The notes under the pieces: model-generated
The model's database searches: none
The model's input: the letters and a program-made list of their open reading frames with translations, nothing else
Told to the model about the DNA's origin: nothing
Part shown: positions 33,038 through 41,857 of the stretch, one piece after another
How the letters are laid out: the number at the start of each line of letters is the position of its first letter
Numbering within the stretch: position 1 is the stretch's first letter
Position numbers and translations under genes: made by a program
Assembly (NCBI RefSeq): GCF_024585265.1
Contig: NZ_CP036533.1
Location: 5,961,001 to 6,025,000, forward strand
DNA length: 64,000 nucleotides
Source of the DNA: Bradyrhizobium sp. WBAH42
Lineage (GTDB): Bacteria > Pseudomonadota > Alphaproteobacteria > Rhizobiales > Xanthobacteraceae
Reading direction: 5' to 3'

Positions 33038-34243
33038 GTGACCGACCATTGCCGCCTCTGCCATTCGACCGACCTGCGACCGGTCATCGACCTCGGTTTG
33101 ATGCCGATTGCGCATCGGCTTCGGCATAGCCGAAACGAGCAGGAGGAACGCTATCCGTTCGAGGTGCTGGCGTGCGGCGAATGCGGCCTGCCGCAGATCG
33201 TCAAGCCGATCGATCCAGACATCCTGTATCGCCAGTTCAACTACAATTTCAGCAGCTGGAAGCCGGAGCCGCACCAGGTCGACGAGCTCGACACCATCGC
33301 GAAGTTCTCGAAGCATCAATCCGTGTTCGAGATCGGCTGCAACGACGGCCTGTTCATGGACAAGCTTCGCGAGCGCGGCACCAAGGTCATGGTCGGTGTC
33401 GAACCGAATCCGGTCTCAGGCAAGATCGCCCGCGAGCGCGGCATCAAGGTCTATGCCGACATGCTCAGTCCGGAGATGGCCCACGACGCGGTCGCTCAGT
33501 CCGGCAAGTTCGACCTCGTCGTCTCGCGCCAGGTGCTCGAGCACATCGTCGATTTCGAGAACTTCTTCGCTTGCGTGAAGATCGCGCTCAGCGACGAAGG
33601 GCTGCTGTTCATCGACGTGCCCGACTTTGATCCCGGTTCGACGGCGGGCGACCTCTCGGTCCTGTGGGAGGAGCACGTCAGCTACTTCACCGAGCCGACC
33701 CTGCTGGCGCTACTGGCTCGCCACGGCTTCGAGGCGGTCTCCGTGAAGAAGTACAATTTCAGCGGCGGCAGCCTCGCGATCGCCGCCCGTCGTGCAACCC
33801 GTGACGTGACGCCGCCGCCTGCGCCCGCTGGCGTCGGCGAGAAATTCGGTCGGCGCGCAAGGGAGTACGGCGCGCGCCTGCGGCCGATCCTCGCCAAGGC
33901 CCGCGCGAGCGGCGCCGAGATCGCCATCTACGGCGCGGGCTGCCGCGCCTGCACCTTCACCAACGCGCATGAACTGGCGGATCTCGTCGATCTGTCGGTC
34001 GACGACCAGAAGGAGCGCCAGGGGCTGTTCCTGCCCGGCACGGGCATACCGATCCGTTCACCGGACGAGCTCGCCGGCAAGTCGGATCCGCTCGTCTGCC
34101 TCCTCGCCGTGAACCAGGAGAACGAAGCCAAGGTCAGCAGCCGGCTGCGCGAGAACGCGAAGCGGCCGCTACACATCGTCTCGATCTTCGCGCCCTCCGA
34201 CATCTGGAGCGAGCTCGACCGGCTCGAGGCGGCGTTGGGTTAG
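33038..34243 (+). CDS. SAM-dependent sugar C-methyltransferase with N-terminal zinc-binding domain (copy 2)
   Basis: A 401-aa paralogue of the gene at 14575. Zinc ligands are Cys5, Cys8, Cys46 and Cys49; the SAM motif is VFEIGCNDGLF (96-106); the C-terminal domain has 'IAIYGAGCRACTF'. The GTG at 33038 puts CRLC at residue 5, the normal place. Two family members in one island imply methylation, or a related one-carbon transfer, at two carbons or on two sugars. Confidence 0.8.
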   Translation: MTDHCRLCHSTDLRPVIDLGLMPIAHRLRHSRNEQEERYPFEVLACGECGLPQIVKPIDPDILYRQFNYNFSSWKPEPHQVDELDTIAKFSKHQSVFEIGCNDGLFMDKLRERGTKVMVGVEPNPVSGKIARERGIKVYADMLSPEMAHDAVAQSGKFDLVVSRQVLEHIVDFENFFACVKIALSDEGLLFIDVPDFDPGSTAGDLSVLWEEHVSYFTEPTLLALLARHGFEAVSVKKYNFSGGSLAIAARRATRDVTPPPAPAGVGEKFGRRAREYGARLRPILAKARASGAEIAIYGAGCRACTFTNAHELADLVDLSVDDQKERQGLFLPGTGIPIRSPDELAGKSDPLVCLLAVNQENEAKVSSRLRENAKRPLHIVSIFAPSDIWSELDRLEAALG

Positions 34244-34255
34244 GGACGCCGCGGC

Positions 34256-35461
34256 ATGGCTGACGAGAAGCTCTTCAATTACTACGAACGTCAGGACGTC
34301 CTACCGACGTTCGGGAATTTCAAATCGGCCGCCGAACTCGACGCATATGCCAGCCAGCGGCGCGAGCTGTTTTCAGACAAGCTGGTGCTGCCGCCGCGGC
34401 TGTTCCGCGATGCGGAGGTGCTCGAATTCGGTCCTGATTCCGGTGAGAACGCGCTGGTGTTCGCCGGCTGGGGCGCGAACATGACGCTCGCCGAACCGAA
34501 TCGGCATGCGCATCAGAAAATCGAGGCCTATTTCGCGCATTTTGGCCTGACCGAGCGTCTGCGCGAGCTCGCATTGGCCGACGTCGAAGGATTTCGCAGC
34601 GAGCGCCGCTACGACATCATCGATGCCGAAGGTTTCATTTACACCGTGCAGCCGACTGAAAATTGGCTCGGCGTCTTCCACCGGCTGCTCAATCCGGACG
34701 GTTTCGCCATCGTGTCGTATTACGAGCGCTATGGCGGCTTCTTCGAGCTCGCGCTCAAGGCAATCCATGCGGCCGGCAAGGCATTGTCAGGCCGTCCTGC
34801 ACTGGAAACGGCGAAGTCGCTGTTCGAGGCGAAGTGGAACAGCATTCCGCACACCCGCAGCTTCGAATCCTGGCTGATGGACGTGCTCGAAAATCCGTTC
34901 GTCCGGCATCGGTACTTCCTCGACGCAACGGCTTTGTGCACGGCGGCGCATGCACAGGGATTCGACATCCATTCGGCCTGGCCAGCCTATCGCGACAGCC
35001 TGGACGTCTACTGGCACAAGAAGGTTCTCTCCCCGGACGAGAAGCTGCGGCGCGCGGCGCGCCATCTCGACCGCAGCCGTCTCAGCTTCCTCGGCGGACG
35101 CAAGCTCTACCTGGTCGGCAAGGCCGATGCGGCGGCGGCGATTTCGGCATCGATCGAAACGCTGGTTCTCGACGTCGATGCGATGATCGACGACCCCTTC
35201 GGCGAGAGCCTGCCGCGCGCGGTCGCGAACCTTGCATCCTTACGCGAGGCGATCCGGACGACGGACATTCTCGCCGACGATGCTTCGGACATCGAAACGA
35301 TCGTTGCCACGCTCGACAGCTTCCATCGCATCTTCGGCGCGATCGGGCGGCGGGATGCGTCGGCGGTCGCTGCCCTCACCCAGACTGATCCGGCGTTCAT
35401 CAACACCTGGGGACAGCCGGCGCACTTCCTCGTCATGCGGAAGCGCTTCGGGGGATCATAG
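34256..35461 (+). CDS. SAM-dependent methyltransferase-like protein with extra C-terminal domain
   Basis: A 401-aa protein. Residues about 45-160 form a class I methyltransferase fold with a weak motif I (VLEFGPDSGENAL) and 'YDIIDAEGFIYTV'. The C-terminal 200 residues include a Rossmann-like piece starting 'GGRKLYLVGKADAA'. The glycine spacing of motif I differs from standard, so SAM binding is probable rather than certain. It starts 13 bases after copy 2 of the C-methyltransferase and ends four bases before the next gene. Confidence 0.6.
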   Translation: MADEKLFNYYERQDVLPTFGNFKSAAELDAYASQRRELFSDKLVLPPRLFRDAEVLEFGPDSGENALVFAGWGANMTLAEPNRHAHQKIEAYFAHFGLTERLRELALADVEGFRSERRYDIIDAEGFIYTVQPTENWLGVFHRLLNPDGFAIVSYYERYGGFFELALKAIHAAGKALSGRPALETAKSLFEAKWNSIPHTRSFESWLMDVLENPFVRHRYFLDATALCTAAHAQGFDIHSAWPAYRDSLDVYWHKKVLSPDEKLRRAARHLDRSRLSFLGGRKLYLVGKADAAAAISASIETLVLDVDAMIDDPFGESLPRAVANLASLREAIRTTDILADDASDIETIVATLDSFHRIFGAIGRRDASAVAALTQTDPAFINTWGQPAHFLVMRKRFGGS

Positions 35462-35464
35462 CCA

Positions 35465-36505
35465 GTGAGGCCAGGCATTGGCATCATCGGAATGGGGATG
35501 GTCGGCCAGATGTGCCACCTCGCCAATTTCGTCGCCAATCCCGCCTGCCGCGTCGTCGCCATCGCCGATCTCCGGCCCGATCTGGCGGCCGCCGCCGCGC
35601 AGAAATTCGGTATCTCGCGGGTCTACGGCACGCACCGCGAGTTGCTCGCGGACGCTGCGGTGTCCGCCGTCGTGGTCGTGACGAAGCGGCGAGCCACCGG
35701 CCCGATCGTGCTGGACGCGTTGAAAAGTGGCCGGCACGTGCTGTCGGAGAAGCCGATGGCCTACACGACGGTTCAGGCCGCGTCGCTGATCGAAGCGGCG
35801 CGGCGACAGCACCTCGTCTACAGCATCGGCTACATGAAGCGTCACGATGCCGGTGTGACACGCGCGCTGGCCGAGCTGGCGCGCTTGCGCACGGACGGCT
35901 CGCTCGGACGCGTCGTCGGAGCAAGAGGCTGGTGCTTCGGCGGCGACACCGGCCGATCGCAGGACAACTTCGTCATGACCGGCGAGACCCGGCCGGACGG
36001 ACTCGAGCTCTGGCAGGATGGGCCCGACTGGATGCCGGGCGCGTTGCGGCCTGGCTACGACAACTTTCTGAACGTGTTCAGCCATATCATCAACCTCGCG
36101 CGCTACCTGCTCGGATCGTCGCCGACTGTCGCCGAAAGCACCGTCGAGACTTCTGGCACTGCGACGGTGACGCTCGACTTCGAGGGCGTTGCCTGTGTGC
36201 TGCAGCTTGCGAACGGGCCCGAAGGTGCGTGGCGCGAGGGGCTGTCGATCGATTTCGAGCACGGCGCGGTGACCATCGAACTGCCCCCGCCCTTTGCCGA
36301 GCGGGAGGCGGAGGTCATCCTCGACCAGGGCGGACAAATCACGCGCTTGACGGGTGAAGGCAGCTGGGCGTTTCGGCGTCAGGCTGATGCTTTCGTCGCC
36401 GACATCGTCGAACGAAGGACGCCGCTTGCGTCCGGCGCAGATTCGGTGACCGACATCGCGCTGGCCGAGGCGATCTGGAAGCGGCAAGTCAGCGGCCAGG
36501 CGTGA
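35465..36505 (+). CDS. Gfo/Idh/MocA-family oxidoreductase
   Basis: A 346-aa NAD(P)-dependent sugar oxidoreductase. The Rossmann motif GMGMVG is at residues 9-14 and the family-typical SEKP at 94-97. It begins with GTG four bases after the previous stop. Members oxidise or reduce hydroxyls of sugars and nucleotide sugars, for example to provide a 3-keto substrate for an aminotransferase. Its last 17 bases overlap the convergent gene at 36489. Confidence 0.85.
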   Translation: MRPGIGIIGMGMVGQMCHLANFVANPACRVVAIADLRPDLAAAAAQKFGISRVYGTHRELLADAAVSAVVVVTKRRATGPIVLDALKSGRHVLSEKPMAYTTVQAASLIEAARRQHLVYSIGYMKRHDAGVTRALAELARLRTDGSLGRVVGARGWCFGGDTGRSQDNFVMTGETRPDGLELWQDGPDWMPGALRPGYDNFLNVFSHIINLARYLLGSSPTVAESTVETSGTATVTLDFEGVACVLQLANGPEGAWREGLSIDFEHGAVTIELPPPFAEREAEVILDQGGQITRLTGEGSWAFRRQADAFVADIVERRTPLASGADSVTDIALAEAIWKRQVSGQA

Positions 36506-38183
36506 CACTCTTGCTCGCGCCGTCGAGCGGCAGGATGCCGCCGATCGGGCCAAGCTTGATCGTGACCTCTGCAAGTTGGGAGAGCAATTCCGCAACATCG
36601 CAGCGCGCCAGCAACCGACACACGTAGTACTTCCGCGCCAGAATGTGGTTCGGCGCGGCTCCCGGCCCCGGCTGCAGCGAGATGGTTGCCTGCGGCCCCG
36701 TCGGATCGAAATGACGGAACGCACTTCCCGGAGCCTTCCGCGCCTCGTCCATCTCTCGGAGGATGTCGGGCCGCTCGGCACGCAGGGCAAATCCGAAGAC
36801 CGGCTGATTGCCCCAGGCAAGGCGGAGCATGCCCGTGACTTCGGCGACACCGAAAGGCACGTGCCGCGACGGGTAGTCGAAGAAACCATCATCGAGCGCA
36901 TAAACCGTCGCCGCCGGCTGCACCCGGCTGGCAAGGTCGCGCGCCAAGGCCTGCTGTTTCAGGGTTCTCGCCTGCATGAAGACGTAGTCGCTCCATAGCA
37001 TGCCGATCGACACGATCAGGCTTGCCCCGAATATCGCAGCAAGGGCGGCGCCGGGGCCCGTCCATCGTTCGGCCTGTCGCTTGAACGCCAGCAGTGTCAG
37101 CGCGAGCGGCACGCCGAACATCAGCAGGTGACGGCTCTCATAGAAATGCACGGAAGACGGCCGCAGGCCGGCGATCAGATACGGCGACGACAATGCGAGG
37201 AACAAGACCACGGCGAGTGCGAGCGGCACGGTGATCGCGCTTCTGGACGCGGTCGTCTTCGCGTCCCGACGCAGCAATAACAACACGATTCCAACGAGGA
37301 CTGCAGCCGCGATGAAGAGCGCTGGGACCTGAATCGCGGCGCGGATCGCGTGGGTGAGGACATCCCTGTAGCTGGCGGCGAAGAACGCCGACCACCCTCG
37401 CGCCAACTCGCCGAGCGTCGGAAAATGGGCGCCATAGTGCTGTGCGTAGACGCCGATCCGCTTGAACCAGATATTGAGCGTGCCCCAATAGACCAGCGGA
37501 AGCACCACCAATTCCGGATAGCGCAGGACACAGCGCCAGGCTGCGAGCCATGTCCGGCGAACGAAGCCATGCGCCGCGTCTCCGCTCCGCCATATCGCAA
37601 CGAACAGGCCGAACATCACGACGGCATACAGCACGATCGTCGAGTTGAGCGCGAAGCTCAGCAGGAACACCAGCGAAGCGAGCACACGAAGCAGCACGCG
37701 CCGCAGGCCGACGGCGCTGAAGGCGAGCGTCAACAGCCATGCACCGATGAACAATAGCCCGAAGCTGAACACGTAGACCGCGTTCGCCTTGCCCGCCCAG
37801 AGTTGATAGCCGGGATAGGTCCAGACGATCAGCGCGAAGCCGACCGCTTCGGCGCGATCGAGCAGACCGAGCCGTGTCGCCGTCAGCATCAGACACACCG
37901 CGCCGAAGACGATTCCGGCGAGCGCCAGCGATACCATCACGACGACCGGGGCGCCGGTCCAGTTCGCGAACCTGTCGTAGCTGTAGAAAATCGGATGGCC
38001 GGCGCCATTCAGCAGGAAATCGATGTCGATGAAATAGTCCGGACGCGGCTTGAGCACCAGCCAGTCGTCCATGAAGAGGCCGTCATTGAGGAGCATCGGC
38101 GCATGCGCAACCAGCAACACGACGATCAGGATGGCTATCGCTCGCAGCAACGGGGGCAAGCTCGGAGGGGAAAGGGAGGACAT
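36489..38183 (-). CDS. Polytopic membrane protein, probable GT-C glycosyltransferase
   Basis: A 564-aa protein with about ten hydrophobic segments and a C-terminal soluble domain of about 130 residues. After the first membrane helix, 'GLFMDDWLVL' presents an Asp-Asp pair in the first outer loop, the place where GT-C transferases such as GtrII-type enzymes carry their acidic catalytic residue. It would transfer a sugar from a polyprenyl phosphate donor to a periplasmic acceptor. ATG 38183 was chosen over 38252. It is convergent with the oxidoreductase and divergent from 38318. Confidence 0.6.
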   Translation of the reverse strand: MSSLSPPSLPPLLRAIAILIVVLLVAHAPMLLNDGLFMDDWLVLKPRPDYFIDIDFLLNGAGHPIFYSYDRFANWTGAPVVVMVSLALAGIVFGAVCLMLTATRLGLLDRAEAVGFALIVWTYPGYQLWAGKANAVYVFSFGLLFIGAWLLTLAFSAVGLRRVLLRVLASLVFLLSFALNSTIVLYAVVMFGLFVAIWRSGDAAHGFVRRTWLAAWRCVLRYPELVVLPLVYWGTLNIWFKRIGVYAQHYGAHFPTLGELARGWSAFFAASYRDVLTHAIRAAIQVPALFIAAAVLVGIVLLLLRRDAKTTASRSAITVPLALAVVLFLALSSPYLIAGLRPSSVHFYESRHLLMFGVPLALTLLAFKRQAERWTGPGAALAAIFGASLIVSIGMLWSDYVFMQARTLKQQALARDLASRVQPAATVYALDDGFFDYPSRHVPFGVAEVTGMLRLAWGNQPVFGFALRAERPDILREMDEARKAPGSAFRHFDPTGPQATISLQPGPGAAPNHILARKYYVCRLLARCDVAELLSQLAEVTIKLGPIGGILPLDGASKSVTPGR

Positions 38184-38317
38184 CGTCGGCGAGGATTCGC
38201 ACGCCCACGGGACGACCGCAAGGCCGGGGCGCCGGGGCTCCCTTGACCGCAAAAATGCGACCTCCTATAGACTTTTGCTTGGCTGGGCCTGAGAGGCGTC
38301 CGGGACGATTTTCCACG

Positions 38318-38824
38318 ATGAACATGCTCCCGGGCCCTGCGCAAGCCGCTGCGATTGGTCTCAGCATCGCCTTTCCATTGCTGTTGCTGTGCTACGCGCG
38401 CATCGCCGCCACCGGCGGATCGGGCCGCCGCTTCCGGCTGGGCTGCGTCACCATCGTCGTGCTCTACGCGATCGCCTGTCTCGCGCTTCCGGGGCAACGC
38501 CAGCTCGCGGACGTGCTTGGCGGTCTCCTGCTGTTGGGGACAGCGATGATGTTTTGCTACATCCTGTTTAGCCTGCTGGCCTGGGGCTTTACGCTGACGC
38601 TGCTCACGGCCCTCGTCCAGGCCGAACGTCCCCTCACCCTGGAGCAATGGGCCGAGGCGTACATGCAGGGCGGAGATCTCGGCACTTTCACGCACAACCG
38701 CCTGAAGCTCCTGGTCGGCGCGGGGATGGTGATCACGGCAGACGGCAGGCTGGTCCCGACAGCCAAGGGGGTAGCGATCGCGCATCTCGCCAAGCTCGTT
38801 CGTTTGTCGACGGGCCTTGGGTGA
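38318..38824 (+). CDS. Small membrane protein with C-terminal winged-helix-like segment (a)
   Basis: A 168-aa protein with three to four membrane helices in residues 1-105. A C-terminal cytosolic part of about 60 residues ends 'DGRLVPTAKGVAIAHLAKLVR', a pattern of helix, wing and helix. No family recognised. It resembles the next protein over the last membrane helix and the C-terminal part, so the two look like diverged tandem duplicates. Its stop overlaps the next GTG (GTGA). Confidence 0.6.
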   Translation: MNMLPGPAQAAAIGLSIAFPLLLLCYARIAATGGSGRRFRLGCVTIVVLYAIACLALPGQRQLADVLGGLLLLGTAMMFCYILFSLLAWGFTLTLLTALVQAERPLTLEQWAEAYMQGGDLGTFTHNRLKLLVGAGMVITADGRLVPTAKGVAIAHLAKLVRLSTGLG

Positions 38825-39339
38825 GCGGCACGATGTCCTTCGCCGTCGGGCTCATCGCCGTTGCCGTTTTCGCCCTGCTCGCGCCTGCCTTGCAGATCAT
38901 GGCCCGCGCTCGCGCATGGCCGCTCGGACCCGTCACCCTGCTTGCGATCGCCGCACTCGTTTCGCATGGTCTTGGCGTGGCGCTCGGCATCGTCGCGATT
39001 CCGCAATTTCAGTATTGGGACGCCGCATCGATATTCGCATTTTGCGTCATGGCCTACGTTTTCGCCTTTGGCGCAGTGTACAAGTCGGTGTCCCTGGAGA
39101 TCCTGCTCGGCCTCGTCGACCGCCCCGGTCGGACCGCGCCGCTTTCGGAGATCATCGAAAGGCAGGTTCCAGATTTGTTCCAGGGACGAATTGGGATCCT
39201 GGTCGATCGCGGCCTGGTCGAACGGGTCAATTCAGGCTTGTCGGCGACCACGGCCGGGCGGAAAATGGCAGCTCACGTCGGCCGGCTGCGCCGCGCCTTC
39301 GGCATCGGTGATACCAGCCTCTATGATTTTTCCGACTAG
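38821..39339 (+). CDS. Small membrane protein with C-terminal winged-helix-like segment (b)
   Basis: A 172-aa partner of the preceding gene with the same layout: three to four membrane helices, then a segment ending 'NSGLSATTAGRKMAAHVGRL'. The GTG start at 38821 overlaps the previous stop; ATG 38833 is an alternative. Position between two glycosyltransferase-type genes suggests a membrane accessory or sensing role in glycan transfer, but no function is known to me. Confidence 0.6.
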   Translation: MSGTMSFAVGLIAVAVFALLAPALQIMARARAWPLGPVTLLAIAALVSHGLGVALGIVAIPQFQYWDAASIFAFCVMAYVFAFGAVYKSVSLEILLGLVDRPGRTAPLSEIIERQVPDLFQGRIGILVDRGLVERVNSGLSATTAGRKMAAHVGRLRRAFGIGDTSLYDFSD

Positions 39340-39479
39340 TTGCGCGGAACACACACATCGTCGGTTTCGTGCCGGTTGTGTGGATCATACCGGCGAGTCG
39401 CATTGTTCGCCCGGCGCAGATGACCTAGAGTTGCGCTGAGGGTTCACCAGTAAAGAGTGGCCGGCAACGGCGGTATCAA

Positions 39480-40241
39480 ATGACACCTTCCAGGGCGGCA
39501 AAAAGGCTTACGATCGTCATTCCTGCTCTGAACGAGCAGGACAAGATCGCCGATACGATCGGCGGCGTGCTGCCGCTTGCCCGCGAGCTGCTCGACGATT
39601 TCGAGATCTTCCTGATCGACGACGGCAGCACCGACGCCACCGGCGCGATCATGGACGAATTCGCGGCCGGCGAGCCGCGCATCATCGTGCATCACAATGC
39701 CGTACGGCGCGGTGTCGGTGCCGGCTTCGAATATGCGCTGTCGCGCGCGAAATTCGATGCCATCACGCTCATCCCCGGCGATCACGCCTTCCAGAACGAA
39801 GGTATTGCCCGGATGTTCAAGGCGGCGGGCGCCGCCGACCTCGTCATTACCTATCGCGACAACCAGTCGGACCGCTCGGTCAACCGCTCATTGCAGTCGC
39901 ATTCGCTGCGGTTCATCCTGAACTGCCTGTTCGGCTTCTGGCTGTCCGATTACCACAGCATGATCGTCTACCCCGTGAAATGGCTGCGCCAGATCGCGGT
40001 CAAGGCCGACGGCTACGGCTATCAGATCTGTGCCCTGATCTCGCTGCTCCAGCTCGGCCTCACCTACGTCCAGGTTCCGGTGAGCCTGAACGCGGAGCTG
40101 AAGGGGTCGTCCCGCGCGCTGCGGCTGCGCACCTATTTCGAGCTCGGCGGGACCATCCTTTCACTGCTGCGCCGCGTTCCCATCCGGAACGTCAATCTCA
40201 GTCAGATCCCCGCCGACGCGGAACGGACCCCGGCGCGCTAG
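39480..40241 (+). CDS. Family 2 glycosyltransferase, dolichol-phosphate-mannose-synthase-like
   Basis: A 253-aa GT2 enzyme without a C-terminal membrane region. The N-terminal 'VIPALNEQDKI' and 'LIDDGSTDAT' are the nucleotide-sugar site, and the metal position reads PGDHAF in place of DxD. Such proteins usually load a sugar onto polyprenyl phosphate at the cytoplasmic face. It is the only clear soluble glycosyltransferase in the island, and its product would suit the GT-C-like proteins at 30542 and 36489. It is the last protein gene before tRNA-Trp. The spacer 39340-39479 has no visible feature. Confidence 0.82.
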   Translation: MTPSRAAKRLTIVIPALNEQDKIADTIGGVLPLARELLDDFEIFLIDDGSTDATGAIMDEFAAGEPRIIVHHNAVRRGVGAGFEYALSRAKFDAITLIPGDHAFQNEGIARMFKAAGAADLVITYRDNQSDRSVNRSLQSHSLRFILNCLFGFWLSDYHSMIVYPVKWLRQIAVKADGYGYQICALISLLQLGLTYVQVPVSLNAELKGSSRALRLRTYFELGGTILSLLRRVPIRNVNLSQIPADAERTPAR

Positions 40242-40357
40242 CCTCGCCGGGCCCTGACGCGGGACGTCCAGCACAGGGGCTGCAGCATGCCAGCGCGCAC
40301 GCGGGACGACTTCCCGCCAAGACCCTACCAAGTCCTAATCTAAGTGATTGATTTGAC

Positions 40358-40433
40358 TGGCAGGAGTGGCAGGGCTCGAACCTGCGACCCCCGGTTTTGG
40401 AGACCGGTGCTCTACCAATTGAGCTACACTCCT
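40358..40433 (-). tRNA. tRNA-Trp (anticodon CCA)
   Basis: Cloverleaf on the minus strand: acceptor AGGAGTG pairs with CACTCCT, the D arm has AGCTCAATTGGTAGAGC, and the T arm has GGTTCGAGCC. Anticodon CCA lies at plus-strand 40398-40400. The 3' CCA is encoded at 40358-40360. In many alphaproteobacteria this tRNA is immediately upstream of secE on the same strand; here the strand is right but the glycan island lies between. No promoter or terminator stood out. Confidence 0.95.
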
Positions 40434-40581
40434 ACGAACCCGCGTCGCCGCGGATCAGGGGCGCTTTCAAGCACAGAGAGCGGCCGGTTTGCAAGGGTGA
40501 ACCGCGCCGGCTTCGCTTGTTTGTGCCGGGGGTTCTGGGCCACAGTCCATCGGCCATAATGAAAAATAATCGGGAGTGCCC

Positions 40582-41817
40582 ATGACCGTTACAGCGACCG
40601 CCACAGCCGCCCCACAGGCCCCGACCGCGCTCCATACCCCGGCTTTGCCGGAAGCCCGCCCGGAGACGCTCGGGCTGTCGCGGCCGCGTCTGCAGGCCAT
40701 GTCGGACGCCTTCAAGCGCGAGATCGACAAGGGAACCGTTCCGGGGGTCACCGTGCTGGTGGCGCGGCGTGGCCAAATCGGCTGGTTCGAGGCGCTCGGC
40801 AAGCAGAGCCCGGCAGGCGCGGCGCCGATGGCGCGCGATTCGATCTTTCGCATCTTCTCGATGACCAAGCCGATCGTCTCGGTCGGCATCATGGCGCTGG
40901 TCGAGGACGGCCAGCTCCTGCTCAGCGATGCCGTCGCAAAGTTCATCCCGGAGTTCGCGAGCCAGCAGGTCGGCATCGTCAAGGACGGCAAGCTGGAGCT
41001 GGTGCCGCCGGCGCGGCCCATGACCGTTCAGGACCTGCTCCGCCACACCTCCGGCCTCACCTACGAGCACCAGGGCGACGGCCCCGTGCACAAGCTCTAC
41101 CAGGAGTCCCGCGTCCGCAGCCGCAAGATCACCAATGCCGAGCACGCCGCGCTGGTGGCGAGCTTCCCGCTGGTCTGCCAGCCCGGCGCGGAATTCAACT
41201 ACAGCCGCTCCACGGACATTTTGGGCCGCATCATCGAAGTCGTCAGCGGCAAATCGCTCGGCACCTTCCTCACCGAGCGCGTGCTCGCGCCGCTGCAGAT
41301 GGCCGAAACCGGCTTCTCGACAAGCCAGGCCAATGCCGGCCGCCTTGCTGAGCCGTTCGCGGCCGATCCCTGGACCGGCGACAAGGTCGCGCTATTCAAC
41401 ATGCTCGAGCAGCCGCTGATGGAATCCGGCGGCGGCGGCCTGGTCTCGACCACGATGGATTATGCCCGTTTCTGCCTGATGCTGCGCAATGGCGGTACGC
41501 TCGACGGCAACAGGATCATCGGCCGCAAGACGCTGGAGCTGATGGCCTCCGATCACCTCGGGCCAGGCGTTGCGACCAATGGCACGCTGCTGTCGCCGGG
41601 CCATGGCTTCGGTCTCGGCTTTGCCGTGCGCCGCGAGGCCGGTATCGCCCCCTTCCCCGGCAGCGTCGGCCAGTATTTCTGGAGCGGCATTGCCGGTACG
41701 TTCTTCTGGATCGATCCGAAGGAGGATCTGTTTGCGGTGTTCATGAGCCAGGGGCCGGGCCAGCGCGACTACACGCGGACCCTGGTGCGGGATCTGGTTT
41801 ACGCGGCGGTGGAGTGA
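40582..41817 (+). CDS. Serine hydrolase of the class C beta-lactamase / EstB family
   Basis: A 411-aa enzyme of the S12-type fold. The nucleophile motif is Ser93-Met-Thr-Lys96 (SMTK) and the second motif is Tyr207 in FNYSRS, where true class C beta-lactamases have Tyr-x-Asn. A Gly-rich 'SGIAGTFFW' supplies the third element. There is no signal peptide, so it is more likely a cytoplasmic esterase than a resistance enzyme. ATG 40582 has a CGGGAG ribosome site; an in-frame GTG is two codons upstream. Confidence 0.88.
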   Translation: MTVTATATAAPQAPTALHTPALPEARPETLGLSRPRLQAMSDAFKREIDKGTVPGVTVLVARRGQIGWFEALGKQSPAGAAPMARDSIFRIFSMTKPIVSVGIMALVEDGQLLLSDAVAKFIPEFASQQVGIVKDGKLELVPPARPMTVQDLLRHTSGLTYEHQGDGPVHKLYQESRVRSRKITNAEHAALVASFPLVCQPGAEFNYSRSTDILGRIIEVVSGKSLGTFLTERVLAPLQMAETGFSTSQANAGRLAEPFAADPWTGDKVALFNMLEQPLMESGGGGLVSTTMDYARFCLMLRNGGTLDGNRIIGRKTLELMASDHLGPGVATNGTLLSPGHGFGLGFAVRREAGIAPFPGSVGQYFWSGIAGTFFWIDPKEDLFAVFMSQGPGQRDYTRTLVRDLVYAAVE

Positions 41818-41857
41818 GGCTCTGCGCTTACGCACCAACCTTTATTTACATTTTCGC

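Noticed and set aside
36489..36505. Antisense regulation at the 17-base convergent overlap
   Set aside because: A short convergent overlap of stop regions is common and no promoter or structure supports a regulatory role.
38146..38317. Selenocysteine or recoding site between the divergent genes at 38 kb
   Set aside because: The open frames here end normally, and the extra upstream codons of both genes are better explained by late starts at 38183 and 38318.
14575..40433. Integrated phage or integrative element at tRNA-Trp
   Set aside because: No integrase, transposase, structural phage gene or clear att repeat was seen. The tRNA side supports insertion only by position.
40582..41817. Beta-lactamase resistance gene
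   Set aside because: The SMTK motif is present, but there is no signal peptide and the Tyr-x-Asn motif reads Tyr-Ser-Arg. An esterase or peptidase-like role is more likely.
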